A stretch of 50,054 bases of DNA from Actinomycetota bacterium (GCA_005888315.1 VAWH01000003.1:1-50054), one strand, 5' to 3'; positions 1-8,003 are shown, counted from the stretch's first letter. Numbers and translations are program-made. The notes: generated by a model not told the origin, from the letters alone.

Positions 1-81
1 CCGCCCGCCTCCCGTCTTCGCATAGCCCGCGCGCGCCGGCCGCTCGCGGGCTCGTCATGACGTCGAACTTGCGGGAGGAAC

Positions 82-366
82 ATGGAGTCTCACTTCGCAA
101 CCGAGGCGGTCGCGCAACTACGCCGAAGGTCGCTGCGCGCGGCAGCCGTCAATCTGATCGGCCCACTGACGATGCTCGGCGGTGTCGCCTGGGCCTTCCT
201 GCAGCCCTACCGGCTGACGGTCCTGCATCCCCACGGCCAGGGGTTCTGGTGGCTGCTCTCCGAGCCGCCGCTCTACGTGGTGCTGGTCGGGCTCGGCTTC
301 GCGCTGTTCCTCGCGCCGTCGCTGCTCGAAGACCTCGAAGAGGTGGAGGATGCTCCCGAAGGCTGA
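82..366 (+). CDS. Small two-helix membrane protein
   Basis: A 94-residue protein of unknown function. Two hydrophobic stretches, about residues 20-42 and 62-80, predict two membrane helices, followed by an acidic tail (LLEDLEEVED). The ATG at 82 follows a good ribosome site, GGGAGG at 73-78. It overlaps the next membrane gene by 17 bases and heads a run ending in a CopC-CopD protein, so a role in the same membrane or copper process is likely but is inferred only from context. I do not recognise the family. Confidence 0.72.
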   Translation: MESHFATEAVAQLRRRSLRAAAVNLIGPLTMLGGVAWAFLQPYRLTVLHPHGQGFWWLLSEPPLYVVLVGLGFALFLAPSLLEDLEEVEDAPEG

Positions 367-926
367 ATTCGTCCACTGGTGGTTCGCCACCGGCTTCCTG
401 ATCATCGGCCTGCTGCTGCTCGCGGAGGCCCTCGTCGGCGGCGAGGTCTGGCGGCGGCGGGCCTGGCGCGCGTATCTCTGGCCCTCGTTCCTGTTCCTAA
501 TGGGCGTGCTGATGTGGCCCGTGATACACCAACTCGACGATCCACATGCTCGCGCACGGCTCCTGGGCCCAGGCGATGATGCTGGCGGGGGCGGCGGAAC
601 TCGGGCTGGCCCGCGGGAAGCTGCACAGTCCGTACTGGTCGCTGACGACCGCCGGTGCCTTTCTCGTCTCGGCGGCGGCGATCCTCCTCCACGAGCAGAA
701 CGGCTGGCTCTACGCCAGGGCCGCGTTTCTCCACCACGCGATCGGCTGGACGTTCGTGATCGGCGCGGCCTTCCCGCTTGCCCGCGCTTTTCGGCCCGGT
801 GCGGCGGTGGTGCGTACCGGCTTCGCGCTCATCTTCGTCGTCACCTCCGTCTTCCTCTTCTCCGACCGCGACACCGCGCCGATCTTCGGGCACCTCTCGC
901 CGCTCGCCGGAGCCCAGCACCGATGA
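350..926 (+). pseudogene. Polytopic membrane protein, frameshifted near base 524
   Basis: The N-terminal part (start 350, preceded by GGTGGAGG) reads as membrane protein up to MWPV near base 523. That frame then turns into low-complexity Gly/Arg/Ala text. Dropping one base near 524 moves the reading into another frame, giving YTNSTIHMLAHGSWAQ and about 125 further residues of good hydrophobic membrane protein, ending at the TGA at 924-926. That stop overlaps the copCD start as ATGA. Together the parts make about 190 residues with several helices and many histidines near the membrane (HMLAHG, FLHHAIGW). Function is unknown; location with CopC-CopD suggests copper or respiratory work. The defect is one extra base (or two missing), either a real mutation or an assembly error. 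Confidence 0.6.
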
Positions 927-2227
927 GGCGGTTAGCGGTCGTTGCGCTGGTGGCGCTCGCGTTCCCGGCTACGGCCTTCGCGCACGCGAACCTCGACTCG
1001 ACCTCGCCCACCTACCGGCAGCGGCTGCACGCGCCGGTCCGGGAAGTCGTCCTGCGCTTCGACCAGGCGGTCCAGGCGGAGCCGAACGCGATCGAGGTCA
1101 GAAGCGAGTTCGGCAAGATCTTGTCGGGCGCGGCGCGTGCGCACGGGCCCACGGTCCGCGTTCCGCTGAAGCACCTGCCGCGCGGGGCCTACACCGTTCG
1201 CTGGCACGTTCTCTCCGAGGACGGCCACGTCGTCTCGGGCGTATTCACCTTCGGCGTCGGGGTGAAGGCGCCGCCGCCGACCGAGGCGTACGGCGCCTCT
1301 GGGCCGACGACCACCGAGCACGTCGTCCGCTGGGCGTACTTCCTCTCGCTCGCGCTGCTGCTCGGCGGGCTCGGGTTCAGGTTGCTCCTCGGGCGGGAGG
1401 AGCTGCCCGCGGCCGCGGAGCGGCGGTTCTTCCTCGTCGCCGGCGCGGGGGTCGTCGCGACGCTCGAGGTCGGGATTCTCGCGTTCATGCTGCGGGCAGA
1501 GGACGCGCTGCAGCTGCCCTTCGGGCGGCTGCTCTACGGCGACCTCTCGTCGATCGCCGGGGGAACCCGTTTCGGCGAGGCCTTCATCGCCATGACGCTC
1601 GGCTACGCGCTCGTCGCCGCGTTCGTCTTCCTCGCCTGGCTGACCGATCGCCGGTTCCTGCTCTGGCCTGCGCTCGTACTCGGGCTCGGCTTCGCCTCGG
1701 GCCTCTCGCTGTCGGGTCACTCCGCCGTGGATGCAGGCTCCTCGTGGCGCTCCGAGCTCGCGGACTGGGCCCATCTCTCGGCCGCCGCGCTCTGGATCGG
1801 CGGGCTGATCCAACTTGCCTTCGTCGTCTGGCCGAAGGCGCCGGAGTTGAGGCGGACGGCCTTCCTGCGGTTCTCGCGCCTCGCTTCGGGGCTGATCGCG
1901 GTGGTGCTCGGCGCGGGTCTCTACCTGAGCATCGTCCGCCTCCCGCAGCTCAGCGACCTCTGGACCGCCGGTTACGGCCGCGTGCTGCTGGTCAAGCTCG
2001 GCCTCGTCGCGCTCGCCCTCACCTGGGGCGCGGTGCACCACTTCGTGGCGCGCCCCGCGCTCGAGCAAGGCAGCGGCGGGCCGATTCTTTCGCGGCTGCC
2101 GCGCAGCCTCGCCGGCGAGAGCGCGGTCGGAATGGCAATCCTGCTTGCCGCGGCCGTGCTCGTCGACTCAAAGCCACCTGCAAGGCCCGCACCGACACCG
2201 ACTGTCGCTGAACGCGTGGCGCGCTAG
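923..2227 (+). CDS. CopC-CopD fusion, copper resistance/transport protein
   Basis: A 434-residue fusion. Residues 1-20 are a signal peptide ending TAFA, after which the mature chain starts HANLDST, so a copper-ligand histidine is placed at the new N terminus as in CopC (YobA) proteins. The CopC beta-sandwich runs to about residue 120 and holds the conserved HVLSEDGHVVSG stretch. The rest is a polytopic CopD-like membrane part, with WAHLSAAALWIGG a CopD hallmark. The CopC domain should face outside and hand copper to the membrane part for import or cuproenzyme supply (family knowledge). The ATG at 923 overlaps the preceding stop (ATGA). The same frame is open back to 350, but the stretch before 923 belongs to another gene and is not part of this protein. 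Confidence 0.88.
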   Translation: MRRLAVVALVALAFPATAFAHANLDSTSPTYRQRLHAPVREVVLRFDQAVQAEPNAIEVRSEFGKILSGAARAHGPTVRVPLKHLPRGAYTVRWHVLSEDGHVVSGVFTFGVGVKAPPPTEAYGASGPTTTEHVVRWAYFLSLALLLGGLGFRLLLGREELPAAAERRFFLVAGAGVVATLEVGILAFMLRAEDALQLPFGRLLYGDLSSIAGGTRFGEAFIAMTLGYALVAAFVFLAWLTDRRFLLWPALVLGLGFASGLSLSGHSAVDAGSSWRSELADWAHLSAAALWIGGLIQLAFVVWPKAPELRRTAFLRFSRLASGLIAVVLGAGLYLSIVRLPQLSDLWTAGYGRVLLVKLGLVALALTWGAVHHFVARPALEQGSGGPILSRLPRSLAGESAVGMAILLAAAVLVDSKPPARPAPTPTVAERVAR

Positions 2228-2229
2228 TC

Positions 2230-3348
2230 GTGCCGCCGCTGGAGAGCTATCGCGACCGCTTTCCGATCCTCGAGCACACGACCTACCTGATCAACCACTC
2301 GCTGGGGGCGATGCCGGTCGGCGCCGAGGAGAACCTGCGTCGCTACGCCCGCGCCTGGGCCGAGGGCTGGTGGGACACGTCGATGACGTTGGGGGACCAG
2401 CTCGGCCGGATCATCGGTGCTCCACCGAGATCGACGGTCATGCACCAGAATGTCGCTGTCGCGCAGGCGATCGTGCTCTCGTGCTTCGAGTTCGAGCCGC
2501 CGCGCAATCGGATCGTCTACGGCGAGGGCGAGTTTCCCTCGGTCCGGTACCTCTACCAGGCCCAGCGGCGGCGGGGCGCCGAGGTCGAGATCGTCCCTGA
2601 CGGCGACGCCGTGCTCGAGGCGATCGACGAGCGGACGCTGCTCGTTCCCGTCAGCCACGTGCTCTTCAAGACCGGTGAGATCCAGGCTGCGGACGCGATC
2701 GTCCGGCGGGCGCACGAGGTCGGCGCCCTGGTCGCGCTCGACGCCTACCAGTCGGTCGGCTCCGTGCCGCTGGACGTGAGCCGGCTCGGCGTCGATTTCG
2801 TCGTCGGCGGCAGCGTCAAATGGCTCTGCGGCGGGCCCGGCGCGGGGTGGCTCTACGTCCGCCCCGAGCTCGCCGAGGGGCTGGAGCCCACCTTCACCGG
2901 CTGGCAGGCCCATGCGCGGCCGTTCGCCTTCGAGCCGGAGCACGACTACGCCGCGGGGGCTGCGCGATTCCTGACGGGGACGCCGAACGTCCCCGCTCTC
3001 TACGCGGCGAGCGCGGGCTACGAGCTCGTCGAGGAGGTCGGCGTCGAGCGGATCCGCGAGCACTCGATGCGCCAGACGGCGCTGCTCGTCGAGCTGCTCG
3101 AGCGCGCCGGACTCGAGGTCGTGAGCCCGCGTGACCCGGCCCGCCGCGGCGGCACCGTGGTCGTCCGCACGCCCGAGCCCGAGGCTGTGTACCGCGAGCT
3201 CGACGCCCGCGAGATCGTCTGCGACTTCCGGCCCGAGGTGGGCATCCGGCTCGGGCCACATTTCTTCAACACAGACGAGGAGGTTCGTTTCGCGGCGGCG
3301 CAGATCGCCGAGATCGTCGAGAGCGGTGCGTATCGACTAGCCGAGTAG
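2230..3348 (+). CDS. Kynureninase-like class V PLP enzyme
   Basis: A 372-residue fold-type I PLP enzyme. The Schiff-base lysine is K197 in GGSVKWLCGGPG, and the aspartate pairing with the cofactor nitrogen is D171 in LDAYQSVG. FTGWQAHA (about 222-229) matches the GWxxH signature of kynureninases. Kynureninase releases anthranilate from kynurenine. No other kynurenine-pathway gene is nearby, so a related C-C or C-S lyase or aminotransferase is also possible. The GTG start lies two bases after the copCD stop, suggesting co-transcription. Its 3' end overlaps the convergent DUF72 gene by 12 bases. Confidence 0.8.
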   Translation: MPPLESYRDRFPILEHTTYLINHSLGAMPVGAEENLRRYARAWAEGWWDTSMTLGDQLGRIIGAPPRSTVMHQNVAVAQAIVLSCFEFEPPRNRIVYGEGEFPSVRYLYQAQRRRGAEVEIVPDGDAVLEAIDERTLLVPVSHVLFKTGEIQAADAIVRRAHEVGALVALDAYQSVGSVPLDVSRLGVDFVVGGSVKWLCGGPGAGWLYVRPELAEGLEPTFTGWQAHARPFAFEPEHDYAAGAARFLTGTPNVPALYAASAGYELVEEVGVERIREHSMRQTALLVELLERAGLEVVSPRDPARRGGTVVVRTPEPEAVYRELDAREIVCDFRPEVGIRLGPHFFNTDEEVRFAAAQIAEIVESGAYRLAE

Positions 3349-4002
3349 CTCCAGCAGACGCTGCGCGTACAGCGGCGCCGTCGGCTCGTCCTCGTGTTTG
3401 AAGTAACAGTAGAGCCGCGTTCCTTGCTCGAGCAGAGGCCGGAAGCGGCGGGCCCAGCCGCGCAGGGTTTCGTCGTCATAGGGCGGCTCGCGCAGCCGGA
3501 AGTAACGGAAGGGCGCCTCGCCGTGGAAGGAGTTGATCCGCAGCGGCACTTCGGCGCCGGCCCACGACTCGTGCCGGAACTCGAACGCGAACTCGAGCTC
3601 AGGGTCGAGGGAGTCGACGAGCAGCCGCAGCAGGCCGTCGTCGCGCGTCCGCGTCGGTGGGAACTGGACGAGCACCGGCCCGAGACGGTCACCCAGCAGC
3701 CGCACGTGCTCGCAGAAGGTGGGGATCAGCTCGAGCCGGCCGGCATGCGTGATCCGGCGGCTCATCTTGACCGCGAAGCGGAACTCGCTCGGGGTCGCCG
3801 CCGCCCAGCCGCGGAACTGCTCCTCGGCGGGCAGCCCGTAGAAGGTGGTGTTCAGCTCGACCGATGGCAGCCGCTCGGAGAAGAAGCTCAGGAACTCGGC
3901 CGGCTTCGCCTTCTCGGGGTAGAAGCCGCCGCGCCAGGACGGATAGGAGAAGCCGGAGGTGCCGACATACCCCCCGGTTACACTCGCCGGCGTGGCGACC
4001 AT
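3337..4002 (-). CDS. DUF72 (YecE-like) TIM-barrel protein
   Basis: A 221-residue DUF72 protein. Recognisable motifs are YVGTSGFSYPSWRG at the N terminus, the SVELNTTFYGLP stretch, and FAVKMSRRITH. The family adopts a TIM-barrel-like fold; its biochemical role is unsettled, though endonuclease-like activities have been proposed. The ATG chosen at 4002 gives a short N-terminal extension before VGTSGF. This start codon lies on the opposite strand of the thyX ATG, both using the palindrome CATG at 4000-4003. There is therefore no conventional leader or Shine-Dalgarno site for either gene, and leaderless transcription is likely. Confidence 0.85.
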   Translation of the reverse strand: MVATPASVTGGYVGTSGFSYPSWRGGFYPEKAKPAEFLSFFSERLPSVELNTTFYGLPAEEQFRGWAAATPSEFRFAVKMSRRITHAGRLELIPTFCEHVRLLGDRLGPVLVQFPPTRTRDDGLLRLLVDSLDPELEFAFEFRHESWAGAEVPLRINSFHGEAPFRYFRLREPPYDDETLRGWARRFRPLLEQGTRLYCYFKHEDEPTAPLYAQRLLELLG

Positions 4003-4018
4003 GGCCGAAGTGATAACC
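3979..4018. promoter_or_regulatory. Compact divergent leaderless promoter of DUF72 and thyX
   Basis: On the plus strand TACACT (3979-3984) fits the TANNNT minus-10 pattern and lies 7 bases before an in-frame GTG at 3992, a possible leaderless thyX start. On the minus strand TATCAC, a poorer match, lies 7 bases before the DUF72 ATG at 4002. Each promoter would sit inside the coding start of the opposite gene. Assignment is by spacing only. Confidence 0.35.
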
Positions 4019-4699
4019 GAGAACACGATTCGCGTCCTCGATCACGGCTTCGTTCGACTCGACGACGCCATGGCGAGCGACCTCTCGGTCGTCAACGGCG
4101 CGCGTGTCAGCTTTGCCCGCCACAAGACGGAGATGGACGAGTCCGACGAAGGGCTGATCCGGTTCCTGATGCGAGATCGGCACGGGACGCCCTTCGAGCA
4201 CAACGCCTTCCGTTTCCACGTCCGCGCACCGCTTTTTGTCGCCCGGGAATGGTTCCGTCACCGCGTCGGCTCGTTCAACGAGTTCTCGATGCGCTACGCG
4301 AAAGCGAGCGACCAGTTTTACGTGCCGGAGCCGGAGGATGTGCGCTCCCAGGTCGGCAAGCCCGGCGCGTACTCCTTCGAGCCAGTCGAGCCCGAACTGG
4401 CCGAGCAAGCCCGGGAGGAGCTACAGGCGGTCTACGACGCCGCTTACGCGACCTACACCGGTCTCGTCGAGCAGGGCGTCGCACGCGAGTTGGCGCGGCT
4501 CGTGATGCCGATGGGCGCCTACACCGAGTTCTACTGGACGGTCAACGCCCGCTCGCTGATGAACTTCGTCTCGCTGCGGGCGGCCGAGACCGCGCAGCGC
4601 GAGATCCGTCGCTACGCCGACGCCTGCGAGCGCTTCCTCGCCGAGAAGATGCCAGTCACGCACGCGGCGTTCGTCGCGAACGACCGGGTCGCGCCCTAA
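4001..4699 (+). CDS. thyX: FAD-dependent thymidylate synthase ThyX
   Basis: Makes dTMP from dUMP using methylene-tetrahydrofolate, with FAD and NADPH as reductant. The diagnostic ThyX motif RHRx7S is intact at residues 86-96 (RHRVGSFNEFSMRY), and the downstream RSLMNFVSLR substrate-binding region is also present. The 232-residue length from ATG 4001 is normal. An alternative GTG at 3992 would add three residues and fits a leaderless promoter; ATG 3959 would run too far into the opposite gene. The stop TAA overlaps the stop of the convergent anti-sigma gene at 4696-4699. Using ThyX rather than ThyA is common in actinobacteria. Confidence 0.96.
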   Translation: MAEVITENTIRVLDHGFVRLDDAMASDLSVVNGARVSFARHKTEMDESDEGLIRFLMRDRHGTPFEHNAFRFHVRAPLFVAREWFRHRVGSFNEFSMRYAKASDQFYVPEPEDVRSQVGKPGAYSFEPVEPELAEQAREELQAVYDAAYATYTGLVEQGVARELARLVMPMGAYTEFYWTVNARSLMNFVSLRAAETAQREIRRYADACERFLAEKMPVTHAAFVANDRVAP

Positions 4700-5310
4700 G
4701 TCGTCAGCACGGTCGGCCCCGGCGCCGCTCGGCCGGGGAGCTCCTTCGTGACGATCCAGCCGACGCTCCGCTTGAGGTCGTAGGGCGCATTCAGCCGCAC
4801 CTTCACCGTTTTCTGCCCGCCGGTGGTGAACGTGCCGCACGTCAAACGCTGCTTGCCGCGAGTGAGATACATCTCGTAGTAGCCGCCGTGCTTCAGCTTC
4901 GGCAGTCCCCTGACCTCGAGGCGCAGCGGCCAGTTGCCGTGCGAGTCGCGAGTCCCGATCGTGATCTCGGCCGAAGCCGGGCTGCCGGTCGCCGAACGCA
5001 TCGGCACCGAGTAGCGCGCGGTGAACCCATCGTGGCGGAAGCCGGCGATGTAGCCGCCGACGAAGGCGATCAGGGCGATGGCCGCCGCGAGCCCGAGCGC
5101 GGCACCCACGCGGCGGCGCGGCAGCAGTTGGTAGACGTTCTCGTTCAGCCGCGAGCGGCGCTCGCCCGCGTTCGGCTCCTCGAGCCCGGGCGGCAGCTCC
5201 GGTACAGGCCCGGCGGCGACCAGGAGCTCGTGGGCGCGGCGCAGGCGCGCCTCCTCCTCGGGAGGCAGGTCGGCACCGACGAGCTCGTTGAAATCGGGCT
5301 CGCGGGTCAT
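4696..5310 (-). CDS. Anti-sigma factor, RskA-like
   Basis: A 204-residue single-pass membrane protein. The N-terminal part (1-65) is acidic and helical, a plausible sigma-binding domain. One membrane helix spans about 68-90. The external C-terminal part (95-204) resembles the RskA domain: a beta-rich region with EITIGTRDSHGNWPLRLEVRGL and GGYYEMYLTRG motifs. Such proteins hold an ECF sigma factor at the membrane until a signal, often proteolysis, releases it. Its start overlaps the stop of the sigma gene (ATGA, 5307-5310), so the pair is translationally coupled, which supports the call. Confidence 0.85.
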   Translation of the reverse strand: MTREPDFNELVGADLPPEEEARLRRAHELLVAAGPVPELPPGLEEPNAGERRSRLNENVYQLLPRRRVGAALGLAAAIALIAFVGGYIAGFRHDGFTARYSVPMRSATGSPASAEITIGTRDSHGNWPLRLEVRGLPKLKHGGYYEMYLTRGKQRLTCGTFTTGGQKTVKVRLNAPYDLKRSVGWIVTKELPGRAAPGPTVLTT

Positions 5311-5927
5311 TCCAGCTCCTCGAGTGCGTCGGCCAGCCGGCCGAGCGCGCTACGGGTTCGCGTCTTGACGGTGCCGAGCGGGATGTTCAGGAACTCGGCG
5401 ATCTCGGATTGCGAGAGCCCGCTCCAGTACGCGAGCTCGAGCAGGGGGCGCTCGTGATCGGGCAGCTCCTGCAGCGCCCGGTGGACGCGCCAGGCCAGCC
5501 AGGAACGCTCCGCTTCCTCCGGCGGGCCGAGCTCGGAGGAGGGCTCGTCGGGTGCCTCGATCGGCGGCTCGGAGCGCGCCCGCGTGCGGTCGACGATCGC
5601 GTTCCTCGCGACGGCATAGAGCCAGGGTGCTCCCGCTCCGCGTTCGGGCCGATAGCTCGCAGCCGAGCGCCAGACCGAGGCGAACGTCTCCTGAGTTGCG
5701 TCCTCGGCCCGGCCGCGGTCGCCGAGGCGGCGCAGCGCGAGCGCGAAGACGGGGCGCACGAAGCGCCGGTAGAGGACGTCGAACGCCTCGCGATCGCCGG
5801 CCGCGATTCGATGCAGCAGCTCGCCGTCGCTGCATTGCTCGGCTGCGGGCGGCTGCCGTTCGCGCCCGGTCGACCGGGCAGGGAGATCGAGAGCAAGCTC
5901 CATGTTTTTGTCTCTACGGGCGCTCAT
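5307..5927 (-). CDS. ECF RNA polymerase sigma factor, SigK-like
   Basis: A 206-residue sigma-70 family protein of the extracytoplasmic-function type. Sigma region 2 lies at about 35-110 (AGDREAFDVLYRRFVRPVFA, then GRAEDATQETFASVWR). A short Pro/Glu-rich linker is followed by region 4 at about 150-200, with the helix-turn-helix GLSQSEIAEFLNIPLGTVKT. It directs RNA polymerase to a small stress regulon when its partner anti-sigma factor, encoded just downstream with a 4-base overlap, is inactivated. Its own start overlaps the end of the upstream SDR gene, so all three form one operon. The regulon cannot be read from this window. Confidence 0.92.
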   Translation of the reverse strand: MSARRDKNMELALDLPARSTGRERQPPAAEQCSDGELLHRIAAGDREAFDVLYRRFVRPVFALALRRLGDRGRAEDATQETFASVWRSAASYRPERGAGAPWLYAVARNAIVDRTRARSEPPIEAPDEPSSELGPPEEAERSWLAWRVHRALQELPDHERPLLELAYWSGLSQSEIAEFLNIPLGTVKTRTRSALGRLADALEELE

Positions 5928-6574
5928 GCTGCTCCGGATTGGAGCAGACGTCCGCCGTCGACGACGAGCGAGGCGCCCGTGACGAAGCTCGCGCCGGTCA
6001 GAAAGACGACCGCCTCGGCGACGTCCTCGGGCCTACCGATCCGGCCGAGCAGCGTCTCCGCGGCTCGCCGCTCTTCCTGCTCGGGAGAGACGGCCACCGC
6101 ACCCGGGGCGATTCCGCAGACGCGCACCTCGGGCGCGAGCGCCCGCGCGAAGACGCGCGTCAACATCGCCTGCGCGGCCTTGGCCGCGCAGTGGGCGGCG
6201 AAGGCCGGCCAGGCTTGGTAGGCGGCGACGTCCTCGATCATCACGACCGTCCCGCGCGCCTCGCGCAGGTGCGGCGCCGCGGCTTGCGTGACGAAGAAGC
6301 TGCCCTTCGCGGTTGCGCCGAAGGCGAGTTCCCAGTCCGCGTCGCTGAGCTCGAGGGCGCTCTTCGGAGCGAAGCCCTCCGCCGCGGCGTTGACGAGGAG
6401 GTCGAGGCCCCCGAGCTCGGAGACACCCCGCTTGACGAGCGCTCGCGCCTGGTCGGGTCGAGCGACATCGCCGTCGGCCCGGCCTGCTGCAAGAACCGAC
6501 CAACCGGCCACTCGCAGCCGATCTGCGACCGCTGAGCCGATCCGGCCTGTGCCTCCCGTCACGAGCGCGCGCAT
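5924..6574 (-). CDS. Short-chain dehydrogenase/reductase family protein with altered catalytic residues
   Basis: A 216-residue Rossmann-fold SDR. The nucleotide-binding motif TGGTGRIG is at 6-13, and VNAAA and the C-terminal FVTGASLVVDGG pattern are typical. The catalytic tetrad is not. The YxxxK motif reads HCAAK, so tyrosine is His128 while Lys132 is kept. The serine position, 13 residues earlier, is Asp115 (MIEDVAA), and the asparagine position appears to be Thr88. Classical alcohol/ketone chemistry is therefore doubtful; it may bind NAD(P) as a sensor or do other chemistry. It is first in an operon with an ECF sigma factor and its anti-sigma factor, joined by 4-base overlaps. Confidence 0.85.
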   Translation of the reverse strand: MRALVTGGTGRIGSAVADRLRVAGWSVLAAGRADGDVARPDQARALVKRGVSELGGLDLLVNAAAEGFAPKSALELSDADWELAFGATAKGSFFVTQAAAPHLREARGTVVMIEDVAAYQAWPAFAAHCAAKAAQAMLTRVFARALAPEVRVCGIAPGAVAVSPEQEERRAAETLLGRIGRPEDVAEAVVFLTGASFVTGASLVVDGGRLLQSGAA

Positions 6575-6591
6575 CTGCGAGTCATACCATG

Positions 6592-6645
6592 GCGTAATTT
6601 TGCGTAAGCGCAGCGTAATTTTCCGTTTAGGCAGGGCTAATTTTT
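6592..6645. repeat. Three helically phased AT-rich repeats in a promoter region
   Basis: GCGTAATTTT occurs at 6592-6601 and 6613-6622, and a variant GGCTAATTTTT at 6635-6645. Starts are 21 to 22 bases apart, two turns of DNA, so all copies face the same side of the helix. They lie between the SDR operon start (6574) and the secreted-protein gene (6701). They look like a tandem operator or upstream activating array rather than random AT richness, as the surroundings are very GC-rich. The binding protein is unknown. Confidence 0.5.
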
Positions 6646-6700
6646 CGTTCCCAAGGGCATCCCCTTACTCGCTAGAGAAAGACAAAGGGGGTTTCCGTCC

Positions 6701-7321
6701 ATGAAGAAGCTGATTTTGGTTGCGTGCCTGGCCGCGCTCTGCGCCGCGCCGGTCGCAGCCGCTCCGGCGACGTTGACCTTGAAAGCCTCGCCCAGCCTCG
6801 TTGTCTACGGTGGCTCGACGACGCTTTCCGGGGTGCTCTCGACGCAGGCGAGCGGTCAGCGCATCGACATCCAGGGCCAGGAGTGCGGCCAGCCGGCGTT
6901 CAAGAAGGTAGCGACCGTGACGACAACCACCGGTGGCGCCTTCACGTACGCCGCGAAGCCGACGATCAACACGAACTACCAGGCCAAGCAGCGGAAGGTG
7001 ACGAGCCCGACGGCGGCCGTGCAGGTTGCCCCGGTTCTGAAGCTGAAGAAGCTTGCTCGCAATAAGTTCAGCGTCTCGGCGACCGCGGCTCAGTCGTTCG
7101 TCGGCAAGTACGTCGTCTTCCAGCGGCTCCGAAGGACGAAGTGGGTCAGCCTGAAGAAGGTCACGTTTACGACCGTCACGCCCGGGGCGAAGCCGACCGA
7201 GGTCAGCTCGGCCACGTTCAGGATCAAGATGCCGCTCGGGCTGCGCATTCGCGCCGTCCTGCCGGCGACCCAAGCTGCTACGTGCTACCACGGCACGAAG
7301 AGCAATACCGCGCGTAGCTAG
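6701..7321 (+). CDS. Secreted beta-rich protein, unknown function
   Basis: A 206-residue exported protein. Residues 1-21 are a classical signal peptide (MKKLILVACLAALC...AAA). The mature part is Thr/Val/Lys-rich, with repeated beta patterns such as LTLKASPSLVVYGGSTTLSGVLS, suggesting one or two Ig/bacterial-surface-type domains. It has Cys in GQECGQP and ATCYHG that could form a disulfide once exported. The start at 6701 follows a purine-rich AAAGGGGG at about 6684-6691. Three phased AT-rich repeats precede it and a strong hairpin follows. No enzyme motif was seen. Confidence 0.8.
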   Translation: MKKLILVACLAALCAAPVAAAPATLTLKASPSLVVYGGSTTLSGVLSTQASGQRIDIQGQECGQPAFKKVATVTTTTGGAFTYAAKPTINTNYQAKQRKVTSPTAAVQVAPVLKLKKLARNKFSVSATAAQSFVGKYVVFQRLRRTKWVSLKKVTFTTVTPGAKPTEVSSATFRIKMPLGLRIRAVLPATQAATCYHGTKSNTARS

Positions 7322-7334
7322 CCCGACAAAGCGA

Positions 7335-7365
7335 GGCCGCCGGGGCGTCTGCCGCCCCGGCGGCC
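7335..7365. terminator. Strong hairpin between convergent genes
   Basis: A perfect 13-bp stem (GGCCGCCGGGGCG with CGCCCCGGCGGCC) and a 5-base loop. It lies just after the stop of the secreted-protein gene and just before the end of the opposing superoxide dismutase gene, so it probably terminates both. There is no long T tract, as is usual for high-GC actinobacterial terminators. Confidence 0.75.
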
Positions 7366-7373
7366 CTTCCTGC

Positions 7374-8003
7374 TCAGCCGGTCGTCGCGCCGACCTTGCC
7401 GGTCGCGCGCGCGAAGCGCTCTGCGACCGCCTGCCAGTTGACGACGTTCCACCACGCCTCGAGGTAGTCCGGGCGGCGGTTCTGGTACTTGAGGTAGTAC
7501 GCGTGCTCCCAGACATCGATCCCGAGCAGTGGCTCGTCCGACTGCATGATCGGCGAGTCCTGGTTTGGCAGGGAGTAGACGGACAGGCCGGTGCCGTCGT
7601 GGACGAGCCACGTCCAGCCGGAGCCGAACCGGTTGACGCCGCCGTCGTTGACAGCCTTCTTCAGCTCGTCGAGGCTCCCGAACGTGTCGTCGATCGCCTC
7701 GGCGAGCGGGCCCTCGGGCTCCCCGCCGCCGTCCGGGCTCATGATCTCCCAAAAGAGCGAGTGGTTCGCGTGGCCCCCGGCGTTGTTGCGGACAGCCGTC
7801 CGCTTGTCCTCGGGTAGCTCGTCCAGGATCGTCAGGACGTGCTCGACCGAGGCGTCGTGCTCCTGGGTCCCCTCCAGCGCTGCGTTCGCCTTGTCCACGT
7901 AAGCCTGATGGTGCTTGTCGTGGTGCAGGCGCATAGTCTGCTCGTCGATGTGCGGCTCGAGCGCCGCGTAGTCGTACGGCAGCGGAGGAACTTCGAATGC
8001 CAT
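7374..8003 (-). CDS. Superoxide dismutase (Fe/Mn family)
   Basis: A 209-residue Fe/Mn SOD that converts superoxide to oxygen and peroxide in the cytoplasm. All four metal ligands are visible: His27 ([11 protein letters not shown]), His81 ([11 protein letters not shown]), and Asp163 and His167 in the [17 protein letters not shown] signature. The second-sphere HH pair at 31-32 is conserved. The start at 8003 follows GGAGGGAG on the minus strand; a longer open frame upstream lacks such a site. It is divergent from a second SOD-family gene 91 bases away. Mn versus Fe preference cannot be settled from sequence alone. Confidence 0.95.
   Translation of the reverse strand: MAFEVPPLPYDYAALEPHIDEQTMRLHHDKHHQAYVDKANAALEGTQEHDASVEHVLTILDELPEDKRTAVRNNAGGHANHSLFWEIMSPDGGGEPEGPLAEAIDDTFGSLDELKKAVNDGGVNRFGSGWTWLVHDGTGLSVYSLPNQDSPIMQSDEPLLGIDVWEHAYYLKYQNRRPDYLEAWWNVVNWQAVAERFARATGKVGATTG

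Noticed and set aside
350-2227. One 625-residue membrane/CopC-CopD fusion
   Set aside because: The middle (about 525-922) is low-complexity out-of-frame text; the true membrane protein continues in another frame to 926, and CopC starts at its own signal peptide at 923.
3394-5457. 687-residue plus-strand frame
   Set aside because: Antisense to DUF72 and to the anti-sigma and sigma genes and out of frame with thyX; Arg/Gly/Ala-rich with no domain.
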